From NCBI RefSeq assembly GCF_900184795.1, contig NZ_FXXN01000022.1, positions 1 to 64,000 of the forward strand: a DNA stretch of 64,000 nucleotides. Reading direction: 5' to 3'. This document shows positions 41,997-50,827 of the stretch, one piece after another; positions within the stretch are counted from its first letter, which is position 1; every line of letters begins with the position of its first letter. The notes under the pieces were generated by a model, which was not told the DNA's origin, did no database searches, and was given only the letters and a program-made list of their open reading frames with translations. Source of the DNA: Magnetospirillum sp. 15-1 (GTDB lineage Bacteria > Pseudomonadota > Alphaproteobacteria > Rhodospirillales > Magnetospirillaceae). The position numbers and the translations under genes are program-made.

Positions 41997-43316
41997 ATGT
42001 ACAAGTATGTTATCGCTGGAACGGTTCTGGCGTTGTGGGTTGGCGGTGCCAATGCCGGTGTATCGCCCGAGGAGGCGGCCACCCTCAAGACCACGCTAAC
42101 GCCGCTTGGCGCCGAACGGGCGGGCAACAAGGATGGCACGATCCCGGCATGGACCGGCGGGCTGACCACGCCGTCCAGTCGGACGGATAAACTGCCGGCC
42201 GATCAGTTTACCGCGGAAAAACCCCTGGTCCAAATTACCGCCCAGAATGCAGGGCAGCACGCCGACAAATTGGCCGAGGGAGCCGTGGCCCTGCTGAAGC
42301 TCTATCCGACCTATCGGATTGATGTCTACCCGACCCATCGGACGGCAGCCGCGCCTCAGTATGTCTACGACAATACCGTCAAGAACGCCACGCGGGCCAA
42401 GGTCAGCGCGGATGGCCAGAACATTGAAGGGGCATTCGGGGGAGTGCCATTCCCCATCCCCAAATCCGGCATCGAGATTTATTGGAATCATACCCTGCGG
42501 CCCCGGAATGTCTCTTCGGAGCTTACGTTCTACAACTGGGTCGGAACAGCAGATGGACAGCGAACCCTGGCCAACCGGGGCGAGACAACCGATCAGCATC
42601 CCTACTACTACCCCAATGGCACTCCGGAGACCTGGACCGGCGAATATCTTTATGGCCGCACCACATCGACCGAACCGCCCTTCAAGGCGGGAGAGGCGCT
42701 GGTCGCCAGAGACCATATCTCCTCCCGTCAAGCCTGGCAGTATCTGGTGGGACAGCGTCGGGTGAGGCGTGCGCCCACGGTCGGATATGACACTCCCGAC
42801 TTCATTGCATCTGGCGCTGATTACTTCGACGAGGCCTTTGGATTTTGGGGGCAGCCCGACCGTTATGACTGGAAACTGGTCGGCAAGAAGGAAATGTACA
42901 TTCCCTACAATACCAACGGCTTTCTCTCAACACCTCAGGACGGTCAGGCCACCGGCAATCACCCCAATCCAGACAAACTGCGCTGGGAACTGCATCGGGT
43001 ATGGATTGTCGATGCGACCGTGGCGCCTGGCAAACGCCATGCCGTGCCGAAGCGTCGTTTCTACTTCGACGAGGACACTTGGGCAATCGTGATGGTTGAT
43101 GGGTTCGATGCCGAGGGCAAGCTGTGGCGCTTCAATCACACCATGCCCTTCGTCGCCCCCGAGGTTCCGGTGGTCATCACCATGCCGACGATCGTCTACA
43201 ATCTTCAGTCCAAGACTGTCGCTTGGAGCAACATCTTTGATGCGTGGAAGTCCGTGCCACAGAAGCCGGATGCACACTTTACCGGCGATTCCCTGGCCTC
43301 TGGCAGCGTCCGGTAG
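41997..43316 (+). CDS. DUF1329 family periplasmic/outer-membrane protein
   Basis: 439 residues. A signal peptide ends AGGANA-GVS near residue 20, followed by the family start SPEEAATLKTTLTPLGAERA and GTIPAWTGGL. Further family landmarks are GIEIYWNHTLRP, YEGHPNPDK-like GNHPNPDKLRWELHRVWIV and RRFYFDEDTWAIVMVD. The fold resembles LolA/outer-membrane lipid carriers, so shuttling of hydrophobic ligand through the periplasm is a reasonable inference. It follows the DUF1302 gene by 22 bp, the standard pairing. Confidence 0.9.
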   Translation: MYKYVIAGTVLALWVGGANAGVSPEEAATLKTTLTPLGAERAGNKDGTIPAWTGGLTTPSSRTDKLPADQFTAEKPLVQITAQNAGQHADKLAEGAVALLKLYPTYRIDVYPTHRTAAAPQYVYDNTVKNATRAKVSADGQNIEGAFGGVPFPIPKSGIEIYWNHTLRPRNVSSELTFYNWVGTADGQRTLANRGETTDQHPYYYPNGTPETWTGEYLYGRTTSTEPPFKAGEALVARDHISSRQAWQYLVGQRRVRRAPTVGYDTPDFIASGADYFDEAFGFWGQPDRYDWKLVGKKEMYIPYNTNGFLSTPQDGQATGNHPNPDKLRWELHRVWIVDATVAPGKRHAVPKRRFYFDEDTWAIVMVDGFDAEGKLWRFNHTMPFVAPEVPVVITMPTIVYNLQSKTVAWSNIFDAWKSVPQKPDAHFTGDSLASGSVR

Positions 43317-43384
43317 CCAGAAACGAGAAAGAGTGGGAGCCTGATCCGTTGGGCTCCCATGAACTCATGATCGCGGAGGAATAG

Positions 43385-44461
43385 GTGCCACGTTTACGAA
43401 CTCTCTGCCTGAGTTTCCTCATTGCTTCAGCCGTAATTGGCATTGATGGCACAGCGTCTCCATCGCGCGCCAATGATGGCTTGGATCCACTCTACATCCC
43501 CTCCCGCCCCTCAGTTCGCAGCCTCCAGTCGGTGGTGACCGCAATCACGCGCGCGGGGGATCGTCTCGTCTCCGTTGGAGAGCGGGGAATACTCTTGCTG
43601 TCCGATGACAATGGCAAGAACTGGCGACAAGCACCGACACCCGTGTCAGTCACCCTAACCGGCGTTCATTTTCCTTCCAAGACCCACGGCTGGGCCGTTG
43701 GGCACGGTGGCGTCATCCTAGCCTCAACCGATGGTGGAGAAACCTGGACGAAGCAATTTGACGGACGCAAGGCAGCCGAGATCGAATTCACAGCGGCCAA
43801 GGCTTCGCAAGCGGAGCACCGCCTGGCAGAAGCCGAGAGATTGATTGGCGATGGCCCCGACAAGCCATTTCTCGATGTGCATTTCATGAACGAAAAGGAC
43901 GGTTTGGCCGTTGGCGCGTACGGCCTCGCCTTCGCGACCAGCGACGGCGGCGCGAGCTGGCGCTCTATCATGGGGAAGATCAACAACCCGACGAGCAAGC
44001 ATCTTGTTTCAATCCTGACCAACGAACGCGGTATCTATCTGGCAGGGGAACAAGGGTTGTTTTTCCATTCCACTGATGGCGGCGCCAGCTTTGCCGAGAT
44101 TCCGTCGCCGACCCGCGGTACTTTCTTCGGAATGGTCGGAACCTCCGCTGGGGATGTCGTCGTCTTTGGATTGAGAGGGAACGCCTACCTTCGATTGCAG
44201 ACGGGAGAATGGAAGAAGATTGCGATTTCCGGCGCATCTCTGGTTGCAGGCCAGCGCCTGACGGACAATTCCGTCGTTCTGATAGACGAGTTCGGAAGTG
44301 TCCTTAGAAGCATCGATGGTGGGCATACGTTCGCGGTCGTGGTCGGGCCGCAAGCGATGTCGCTGGCCAGCCTGGTTCAGGCCCCCGATGGCACGCTTGT
44401 CGGCGCCGGGGGACGCGGGAACCTTCGACTGACCATCGCGCTTGATAAGCGGAGTAACTAG
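43385..44461 (+). CDS. YCF48/BNR-repeat periplasmic beta-propeller protein
   Basis: 358 residues from GTG 43385, behind GGAGGAAT. The signal peptide ends near SRA-NDG. Repeated propeller blades with the Trp/Gly motif of YCF48/Hcf136-like proteins are visible: LLSDDNGKNWRQ, STDGGETWTKQF, TSDGGASWRSIM, STDGGASFAEI and SIDGGHTFAVV. In photosynthetic organisms the family assembles photosystem II. In heterotrophs it accompanies DUF1302/DUF1329/RND genes, as here, and is probably a structural partner of that envelope system. Confidence 0.88.
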   Translation: MPRLRTLCLSFLIASAVIGIDGTASPSRANDGLDPLYIPSRPSVRSLQSVVTAITRAGDRLVSVGERGILLLSDDNGKNWRQAPTPVSVTLTGVHFPSKTHGWAVGHGGVILASTDGGETWTKQFDGRKAAEIEFTAAKASQAEHRLAEAERLIGDGPDKPFLDVHFMNEKDGLAVGAYGLAFATSDGGASWRSIMGKINNPTSKHLVSILTNERGIYLAGEQGLFFHSTDGGASFAEIPSPTRGTFFGMVGTSAGDVVVFGLRGNAYLRLQTGEWKKIAISGASLVAGQRLTDNSVVLIDEFGSVLRSIDGGHTFAVVVGPQAMSLASLVQAPDGTLVGAGGRGNLRLTIALDKRSN

Positions 44462-44462
44462 C

Positions 44463-46853
44463 GTGACCGCAGAAACAGAACTTGATGAGCACCCCGTAAT
44501 TACTAATATCTCTGAATTCGATCAGAAATCAGGAATATTTGCTGAACGAATCTTATTTAACAATCGTGCGGCGATTATCGCACTGTGTCTGATCGCAACC
44601 ATTCTTTTTGCATATCAGGCGACAAAACTGCATCTCGCGGCCAGCTTCGAAAAGATGATTCCAACGGGCCACCCGTTCATCATCAACTACATGGCGAACA
44701 AATCAAGCCTCGTCGGGATGGAAAATGTCATCCGGATCGCCATCGAGAACCCCTCCGGGACCATTTTTGATCGCGACTATCTCGAGACTCTCCGCCAGAT
44801 CAATGACGAGATTTTCCTGATCCCCGGAGTCGACAAGCCGTTCATGAAATCACTGTGGACACCCGCGACGCGCTGGGCCGCCGTGACCGAGGACGGCTTC
44901 GACGGCGGCCCCGTCATGCCGGATACCTACGACGGGTCGCCGAGAGCGCTGGAAGAGGTTCGGATCAATGTGGAGCGGTCGGGAGAAATCGGTCAATTGG
45001 TCGCGGCCAATATGCGCTCGAGCATCATGTTGGTTCCCTTGCTGGAAATAAACTTCCAGACCGGTCGCCGCCTGGACTACCAAGAATTCTCCGACCGCCT
45101 TGAAACAATCAGACTGAAATATCAGTCTCACGGAGTGGCAATCTACATCACTGGATTCGCCAAGATCGTCGGCGATCTCATTGGCGGGCTCAAACAAGTC
45201 CTGGTTTTTTTTGGACTTGCCATCCTAATTTGTGCCTCTGTCCTGCTTTGGTATACGCGTTGTATCCGCAGTACGCTGCTGGTGGTGACCTGCTCACTTG
45301 TCGCCGTTATTTGGCAACTTGGGTTACTGCCAACTTTGGGCTACGAGTTGGACCCATATTCCATTCTGGTGCCCTTTCTGGTCTTTGCCATCGGGATGAG
45401 CCATGGCGCTCAGAAGATGAACGGCATTTCCCAAGACATTGGGCGAGGCACCCATCGCTTGGTGGCGGCTCGCTATACCTTCCGTCGCCTGTTTGTCGCC
45501 GGCATGACCGCATTGCTCGCCGACGCGGTCGGGTTCGCGGTGCTGATGGTGATCGATATCAGGGTCATTCAGGAACTAGCCATCGCCGCGAGCATCGGCG
45601 TATTGGTGCTGATCTTCACCAATTTGGTGCTGCTGCCGATCCTGCTGTCCTACACCGGAGTCAGCGCCACCGCAGCACAACGCAGCGTCAAGCATGAGAT
45701 GCCCGACAGCCAGGCCTCCTGCCATAAACGCCATGCCTTCTGGACATTTCTCGACCACTTCACCCAACGCAGGGCCGCCGCGCTTACCGTTGGCGGATCG
45801 GTCTTGATCGGCATTCTTGGATTTGGCGCAAGCCTGAATCTCAAGATCGGCGATCTTGACCCCGGGGCCCCCGAGTTGCGTTCGGATTCGCGGTATAACC
45901 ACGACAATGCCTTCATGACCGAAAATTACGCTGCCAGCAGTGATATTTACGTCGTGATGGTCAGGACTCCGCAATACCAGTGTGGCCAATTCGACACGCT
46001 GGTCAAAGTGGACGCCCTTGAAACTGAGTTACAGCAACTAACCGGGGTGGAGTCGACCAATTCTCTGGCGGCTTTGGCAAAGCGCATGGCTGTGGGCTTC
46101 AACGAGGGCAGCGTCAAGTGGTACGAAATTCCGCGTTCGCAAGACATGCTGAATGCGATCGTTACACGGGTGCCACGGGACCTGATTAATCAGAACTGTG
46201 ATCTGCTCAGCGTTTACGCCTATCTCAAGGACCACAAGGCAGACACGCTTGATTCGGTGGTTCGGACGGTCGAGGCTTTCGCGACCAGAACGAATACCAG
46301 CAACGTAAGCTTCATCCAGGCAGCCGGAAATTCCGGGATCGACGCGGCAACAAACATCGTTGTGAAGAAGGCCAATAGCCAAATGATGGCATTGGTTTAT
46401 CTTGCCGTGATTATTCTTGCCTTCATTACATTCCGTTCCTGGCGCGCCGTCATTTGCGCGGTTCTACCATTGATGCTGACCTCGGCCTTGTGCGAGGCGC
46501 TCATGGTTGCCCTCGGCATCGGGGTCAAGGTGGCGACCTTGCCCGTTATCGCCCTCGGAGTTGGCATTGGCGTGGATTATGCGCTGTACATCTTGTCGGT
46601 CACTCTGGCGCATCTCCGTCAAGGAAAGAGTCTTTCGGAATCCTATTACCGTTCGCTGCTGTTTACCGGGAAAGTCGTAATTCTTACGGGCATCACCCTG
46701 GGCATCGCGGTATCGACCTGGGCATTTTCACCAATCAAGTTCCAAGCGGACATGGGAATACTTCTCGCCTTCATGTTCGTCTGGAACATGGCGGGCGCCT
46801 TGATTCTGATGCCCTCTCTTGCCTACTTCCTGCTGTCTCCAAAATCCAAGTGA
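44463..46853 (+). CDS. RND superfamily/MMPL-type transporter
   Basis: 796 residues from GTG 44463, 2 bp after the previous stop; a TTG at 44442 is less likely. Two halves each carry a large periplasmic loop and five or six helices. First helix AAIIALCLIATILFAYQA; the central Asp-containing segments of RND helices read FLVFAIGMSHGAQKMNGI and VIALGVGIGVDYALYILSV. It resembles the predicted exporters/importers of lipidic substrates paired with DUF1302/DUF1329 proteins. It probably moves hydrophobic substrate between periplasm and membrane using the proton gradient. Direction is not evident from sequence. Confidence 0.9.
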   Translation: MTAETELDEHPVITNISEFDQKSGIFAERILFNNRAAIIALCLIATILFAYQATKLHLAASFEKMIPTGHPFIINYMANKSSLVGMENVIRIAIENPSGTIFDRDYLETLRQINDEIFLIPGVDKPFMKSLWTPATRWAAVTEDGFDGGPVMPDTYDGSPRALEEVRINVERSGEIGQLVAANMRSSIMLVPLLEINFQTGRRLDYQEFSDRLETIRLKYQSHGVAIYITGFAKIVGDLIGGLKQVLVFFGLAILICASVLLWYTRCIRSTLLVVTCSLVAVIWQLGLLPTLGYELDPYSILVPFLVFAIGMSHGAQKMNGISQDIGRGTHRLVAARYTFRRLFVAGMTALLADAVGFAVLMVIDIRVIQELAIAASIGVLVLIFTNLVLLPILLSYTGVSATAAQRSVKHEMPDSQASCHKRHAFWTFLDHFTQRRAAALTVGGSVLIGILGFGASLNLKIGDLDPGAPELRSDSRYNHDNAFMTENYAASSDIYVVMVRTPQYQCGQFDTLVKVDALETELQQLTGVESTNSLAALAKRMAVGFNEGSVKWYEIPRSQDMLNAIVTRVPRDLINQNCDLLSVYAYLKDHKADTLDSVVRTVEAFATRTNTSNVSFIQAAGNSGIDAATNIVVKKANSQMMALVYLAVIILAFITFRSWRAVICAVLPLMLTSALCEALMVALGIGVKVATLPVIALGVGIGVDYALYILSVTLAHLRQGKSLSESYYRSLLFTGKVVILTGITLGIAVSTWAFSPIKFQADMGILLAFMFVWNMAGALILMPSLAYFLLSPKSK

Positions 46854-46856
46854 CCC

Positions 46857-47222
46857 GTGGAGTATCCCGTCTTGGCACCGAAATCTCTCCCCTCATCAAC
46901 CTGGATCTGTGCGATCGCCATCTTGATCGCTAACGTGGCGATGGTATCGGAGGCGGTGGCCCAGGCCGCCGGCGAATGGAAATCCGGGCAGCAGGTTTTT
47001 GCGAAGGTCTGCGCCTATTGCCACACCACTGGCATTGCTCCCGAATTGCGCGGGCGGCAACTTCCGACCGCCTACATCACCGACGTCGTCAAGCACGGCA
47101 GACTCGCGATGCCGGCCTTCCGCCCTACCGACTTCACCCCGGCGGAATTGGAGCAACTGGCCAACATGCTCGAGAACAGCCCCCAGCCCGAGCCGACACC
47201 TCCGCCTGAAGGGGCTCGATGA
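46857..47222 (+). CDS. c-type cytochrome subunit of a p-cresol methylhydroxylase-like flavocytochrome
   Basis: 121 residues from GTG 46857. The signal peptide ends near AVA-QAA, and one heme site CAYCH lies near residue 56 with an axial Met in LAMPAFRP. Size and the TPAELEQLANMLE end match the small cytochrome of PCMH-type enzymes (PchC, EhyA). It accepts electrons from the FAD subunit encoded two genes downstream and passes them to the respiratory chain in the periplasm. The stop overlaps the next start (ATGA). Confidence 0.82.
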   Translation: MEYPVLAPKSLPSSTWICAIAILIANVAMVSEAVAQAAGEWKSGQQVFAKVCAYCHTTGIAPELRGRQLPTAYITDVVKHGRLAMPAFRPTDFTPAELEQLANMLENSPQPEPTPPPEGAR

Positions 47223-47932
47223 TGGCGACCCGTCGCGATGTCCTTATCGGCGCCGCCGTTGTTGGCTGTTCCCTGGTTTCCAGGCCTGCCCTCGCGACGA
47301 CCGGGCGGCACGAATCGGGGCGACCGCATCTGCTGCTCGGCGTGGATGATCCGGTCGCCACGGCCTTCGTCGACGGCGTGTCCGCGGGATTGCAGATCCA
47401 CGGCATCGGCCTCGCCAGCAGTTCGACGTTGCTCCGTCATGACCTGTTCGACTTCACCCGGCTTCGAGCGCGCTTGTCTGGATTGGCCGGTACCAGCCTC
47501 ATCTGCCTGGTCGATAATGCCGGTGCCCTGATGATTGACGCGGTCTCGCGCGATCTTGGCACCACCACCCTTTCTCGGATCAATCACTCGGCGGAGGGTA
47601 GACGGCACCGGGCACTGAGTGCGGGCGAGGGGGAAGGGATCGGCGGGCGGTTTGCCGGAGCTCTGGATGCCTGCGGCGGTCAGGGCCACATCCATGAACT
47701 GCCCCTGAGCGGCGGTGGCGAATGGTCGTGTCGAATGGGGAGGACGGATCTGGGGGGCGAGACAAACTGGCCCATGGCCCTAGGCTCGGTGCTGGCGCAT
47801 CTGGCTGCTGGAATTTCCCCACGACACGCCCCTCCGGAACGTCCCGGTCGACCAATGGAGAATTCGCCCGCCCAAAAGGGGGCCAGCTACGTCTCGTTTG
47901 TCTTGAAGATCGAAAAAGGAACCCTCGGATGA
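47219..47932 (+). CDS. unknown exported protein inserted between flavocytochrome subunit genes
   Basis: 237 residues. It has an N-terminal twin-arginine-like leader (ATRRDVLIGAAVVGCSLVS) with cleavage near ALA-TTG. The mature part contains short hydrophobic strands (LLLGVDDPVATAFVDGVSAG, TSLICLVDNAGALMIDAVSR) and a Gly-rich region with one Cys pair (DACGGQG, EWSCRMG). No family recognised. It overlaps both neighbours by ATGA junctions, so its product is needed in step with the cytochrome and flavoprotein subunits. A role in assembly, FAD attachment or electron transfer can be proposed but not shown. Confidence 0.6.
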   Translation: MMATRRDVLIGAAVVGCSLVSRPALATTGRHESGRPHLLLGVDDPVATAFVDGVSAGLQIHGIGLASSSTLLRHDLFDFTRLRARLSGLAGTSLICLVDNAGALMIDAVSRDLGTTTLSRINHSAEGRRHRALSAGEGEGIGGRFAGALDACGGQGHIHELPLSGGGEWSCRMGRTDLGGETNWPMALGSVLAHLAAGISPRHAPPERPGRPMENSPAQKGASYVSFVLKIEKGTLG

Positions 47933-49470
47933 GCCTCTCCGCCGCACTCCCCAAGGGGGTCACCAAAGCCAAATTCCTGCGGGCCGTTGCTGAATATCGG
48001 GCGATCGTCGGCGAGGAACATGTCATCGTCGATGTCGAGCGCCTGACGCCCTACACCAAATTGATGATTCCCGAGGATGAGGCAAGGCACCAGCCCTCGG
48101 GGGTCATTGCACCCAAGTCCGTCGAGGAAATTCAGCGAGTCCTGGCGGTTTGCAATACGTACAAGATCCCGGTCTGGACCATCTCGACCGGCCGCAATTT
48201 CGGCTATGGCTCCGCTGCCCCGGCGACCGCAGGCCAAATGGTCCTGGATCTCCGTCGCATGAACCGGATCCTTGATGTGGATGCGGAGATGTGCACCGCC
48301 CTGGTCGAACCCGGCGTAACCTACCAGCAATTATACGACTATATCACCGAGCACAATTTGCCGCTCTGGCTGAGCTTTCCAGCGTCGGGGCCCATTGCCG
48401 GCCCGGTGGGAAACACCCTTGATCGCGGCATGGGCTACAACCGTAACGGCCTCCATATGAACAATTTTTGCGGGCTAGAGGTCGTGCTTGCGGATGGGCA
48501 GGTTGTACGCACCGGCATGGGCGGCAATCCAAAATCCAATTCCTGGCAATGCTATCGTTGGGGCTATGGCCCCTGGACCGACGGCATCTTCACCCAGTCC
48601 AATCTGGGCATCGTCACCAAAATGGGCCTGTGGCTGATGCCCGCGCCGCCGGCGAATATGACCTTTGCCGCCGGATTCAAGGATATGGATATCCTGGCCA
48701 AGGGCGTCGATGTGACGCGCCGGTTGATGCTGAACAATGTCATTGAAAACGCCGGCCTAGGCGACAGCCTTTACGGATTGGCAATGGCGACCCGGCGATC
48801 CGACCTCTACAAGGGGCCGGGGGCGATTCCCGACGAGGTTCTGGGGAAGATTTATGACAGCCTGGGGATCACACCCTGGACATTGATATCGACCATCTAT
48901 GGCACCGAAGAGCAGGTGGCGACCAATCTGCGCATCGCCAAGGATGCCCTGGAGGCCATCGGCGCCAGCTTCGTCACCAAGGCCCAGACCGGCGACAAGC
49001 ATCCCGGCATCAACCACATGCACATGCAGCAGACCGGCAAGCTGTCGTTGACCGAGTTCGGAGTCTACAACTTTCGTGGCGGCGGCGGTTCCGCGTGGTT
49101 CTCGCCGGTCATCCCGGCCAAGGGAAGCGAACTGGTCAAGTCACTTCGCTTGTCGAAGGCGGTGCTTACGGAATTCGGCTTCGATTATCTGGGGGGCGTG
49201 ATCATTTGCGGCCGCCATGCCGACCATGTCCATGACTTGCTATTCGATCGCACCGACCCCGACGAAATGAAGCGGGCCTATGCCTGTTTCCAGAAGTTGA
49301 TCAAGGTTCACGCCGACGAAGGCTACAACCTCTATCGCGTCAACACCGCCTTCATGGACCAGGTCGCCGAGACCTTTGGCCCCGCGCAGCGCTCGCTCAA
49401 CAAGCGCCTGAAGAAGGCATTGGACCCCAACGGCATTTTGGCCCCCGGCAAGTCCGGCATCACCGTCTAG
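47929..49470 (+). CDS. FAD-linked oxidase of the p-cresol methylhydroxylase/eugenol hydroxylase/vanillyl-alcohol oxidase family
   Basis: 513 residues, the usual PchF/EhyB length. The N-terminal PCMH-type FAD domain shows PSGVIAPKSVEEIQRVLAVC, TISTGRNFGYGSAAP, and GPVGNTLDRGMGYNRNG. The C-terminal cap ends YNLYRVNTAFMDQVAETFGP, then ALDPNGILAPGKSGI, the family terminus. These enzymes dehydrogenate para-alkylphenols to quinone methides and hydrate them, giving a benzylic alcohol with oxygen from water. The pairing with a cytochrome c gene makes dehydrogenase (not oxidase) function likely. It could start oxidation of an alkyl- or prenyl-phenol without O2. No signal peptide is seen; export may depend on the preceding Tat-type protein. 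Confidence 0.9.
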   Translation: MSLSAALPKGVTKAKFLRAVAEYRAIVGEEHVIVDVERLTPYTKLMIPEDEARHQPSGVIAPKSVEEIQRVLAVCNTYKIPVWTISTGRNFGYGSAAPATAGQMVLDLRRMNRILDVDAEMCTALVEPGVTYQQLYDYITEHNLPLWLSFPASGPIAGPVGNTLDRGMGYNRNGLHMNNFCGLEVVLADGQVVRTGMGGNPKSNSWQCYRWGYGPWTDGIFTQSNLGIVTKMGLWLMPAPPANMTFAAGFKDMDILAKGVDVTRRLMLNNVIENAGLGDSLYGLAMATRRSDLYKGPGAIPDEVLGKIYDSLGITPWTLISTIYGTEEQVATNLRIAKDALEAIGASFVTKAQTGDKHPGINHMHMQQTGKLSLTEFGVYNFRGGGGSAWFSPVIPAKGSELVKSLRLSKAVLTEFGFDYLGGVIICGRHADHVHDLLFDRTDPDEMKRAYACFQKLIKVHADEGYNLYRVNTAFMDQVAETFGPAQRSLNKRLKKALDPNGILAPGKSGITV

Positions 49471-49481
49471 AGGCACTATCC

Positions 49482-50681
49482 ATGGCTTTCATACCCTACG
49501 GCGCGTACTGGTCGACCCCCTTCGCCAAGTGGCAGGGCTCCTTGTCCCGACTGCACAGCCTGAAACTGGCCGCCAACACCGCCAAGCAGGCTTTGGCCTC
49601 GAAGGGATTTCCCACCGAGGTTATCGATCTCGGTATCCTGGGGATCACCAACCCACAGGTCAGCAGCTTCTACGGCCTGCCCTGGGTCACCGCGATGATG
49701 GGATTGGAGGCGGTTACCGGGCCCACGGTGCAACAGGCCTGCGCCACATCGGCGCGGATACTGCAGATGGCCAACCAAGAAATCACCGAAGGAAGTGCCG
49801 ACTGCGCCTTGCTGATCGCGGCGGACCGGTGTTCCAACGGCGCGGTTCTCTATTACCCTGACGAAACAGCCCCTGGCGGACGCGGCGTATCTGAGGCCTG
49901 GGTCCTGGACAATTTCGGCAATGACCCCTTCGGCGGCAACGCCATGGTCGATACCGCCGACAACGTGGCGCGGCAATTCGGCATTTCCACCGCCATGCAA
50001 CACGACGTCGTCTTGCGACGCAGCGAGCAGTATGCCGAGGCTTTGGCCAATGACCGCGCCTTCCAACGCCGATACATGGTTGAAGTTCCCCTCACGGATG
50101 CAAACTTCCGCAAACAGATCGGCGTGTTGTCGTCCGATGAAGGGATCTTCGCCACCACCCGCGAGGGGCTGGATAGGTTGAAGCCGGTGAAGCCGGGCGG
50201 CAGCGTTACCTTCGGTGGTCAGACCCACCCGGCCGACGGTAACGCCGGAATGATCGTCACCAGCCGCGACCTGGCTCGCAAGCTGTCGCTCGACAGCGCC
50301 ATCGAGGTGGAAATTCTGGGTTTTGGCCAAGGCCGCACCGAGAAGGCCCATATGCCCAAGGCCGTAATCCCGGCATCACACAACGCGCTTCGGGCCGCGG
50401 GGCTGAAGATCGCCCAGATCGACGCCGTCAAATCCCACAATCCCTTCGCGGTGAACGATATCGCCTTCGCCATGGAAACCGGCTTTCCCGTTGAAAAGAT
50501 GAATAATTTCGGCAGTTCTCTCATCTGGGGACACCCCCAGGGACCGACCGGTCTGCGTGCCATGATCGAGATGATCGAGGAACTCGTACTCCGAGGTGGT
50601 GGCGTCGGGCTTTTCAACGGCTGCGCCGCCGGTGATTCGGCCATGGCTGTCGTGCTCCGGGTGACTGAATCCAGAGGATAA
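49482..50681 (+). CDS. thiolase family protein (acetyl-CoA C-acyltransferase)
   Basis: 399 residues. The nucleophilic Cys lies in GPTVQQACATSARILQMA (residue about 87). The second-half catalytic segments are AVKSHNPFAVND, GSSLIWGHPQGPTGLRAMIE (His) and LFNGCAAGDSAMAV (Cys). It cleaves a beta-ketoacyl-CoA to acetyl-CoA and a shortened acyl-CoA. It is 11 bp downstream of the flavoprotein gene, in the same operon as the envelope and flavocytochrome genes. Confidence 0.9.
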   Translation: MAFIPYGAYWSTPFAKWQGSLSRLHSLKLAANTAKQALASKGFPTEVIDLGILGITNPQVSSFYGLPWVTAMMGLEAVTGPTVQQACATSARILQMANQEITEGSADCALLIAADRCSNGAVLYYPDETAPGGRGVSEAWVLDNFGNDPFGGNAMVDTADNVARQFGISTAMQHDVVLRRSEQYAEALANDRAFQRRYMVEVPLTDANFRKQIGVLSSDEGIFATTREGLDRLKPVKPGGSVTFGGQTHPADGNAGMIVTSRDLARKLSLDSAIEVEILGFGQGRTEKAHMPKAVIPASHNALRAAGLKIAQIDAVKSHNPFAVNDIAFAMETGFPVEKMNNFGSSLIWGHPQGPTGLRAMIEMIEELVLRGGGVGLFNGCAAGDSAMAVVLRVTESRG

Positions 50682-50827
50682 TTCCAACCTTGATGTGAAT
50701 TGAATGATCGGTGGCGCGGGGAGTTCACGGATTTCCGGGATAGCCGGGTAAATGGATGTCACGTTTACTCATTAATGCCTGGGAAATAAACGACCCGCGA
50801 CAACCGAAAAAACATCAAGGTGTCTGA
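50682..50827. promoter_or_regulatory. intergenic gap with inverted repeat ahead of the AtuA-like gene
   Basis: A 146-bp gap separates the thiolase and AtuA-like genes. ACCTTGATGT (50687-50696) and its exact reverse complement ACATCAAGGT (50812-50821) bracket it. The second copy includes the AAGG ribosome site of the following gene. It may mark a separate promoter region or an mRNA fold hiding that ribosome site. Confidence 0.35.

Noticed and set aside
43385-44461. Photosystem II assembly role for the YCF48-like protein
   Set aside because: There are no photosynthesis genes nearby, and the neighbours form the DUF1302/DUF1329/RND module in which this family also occurs.
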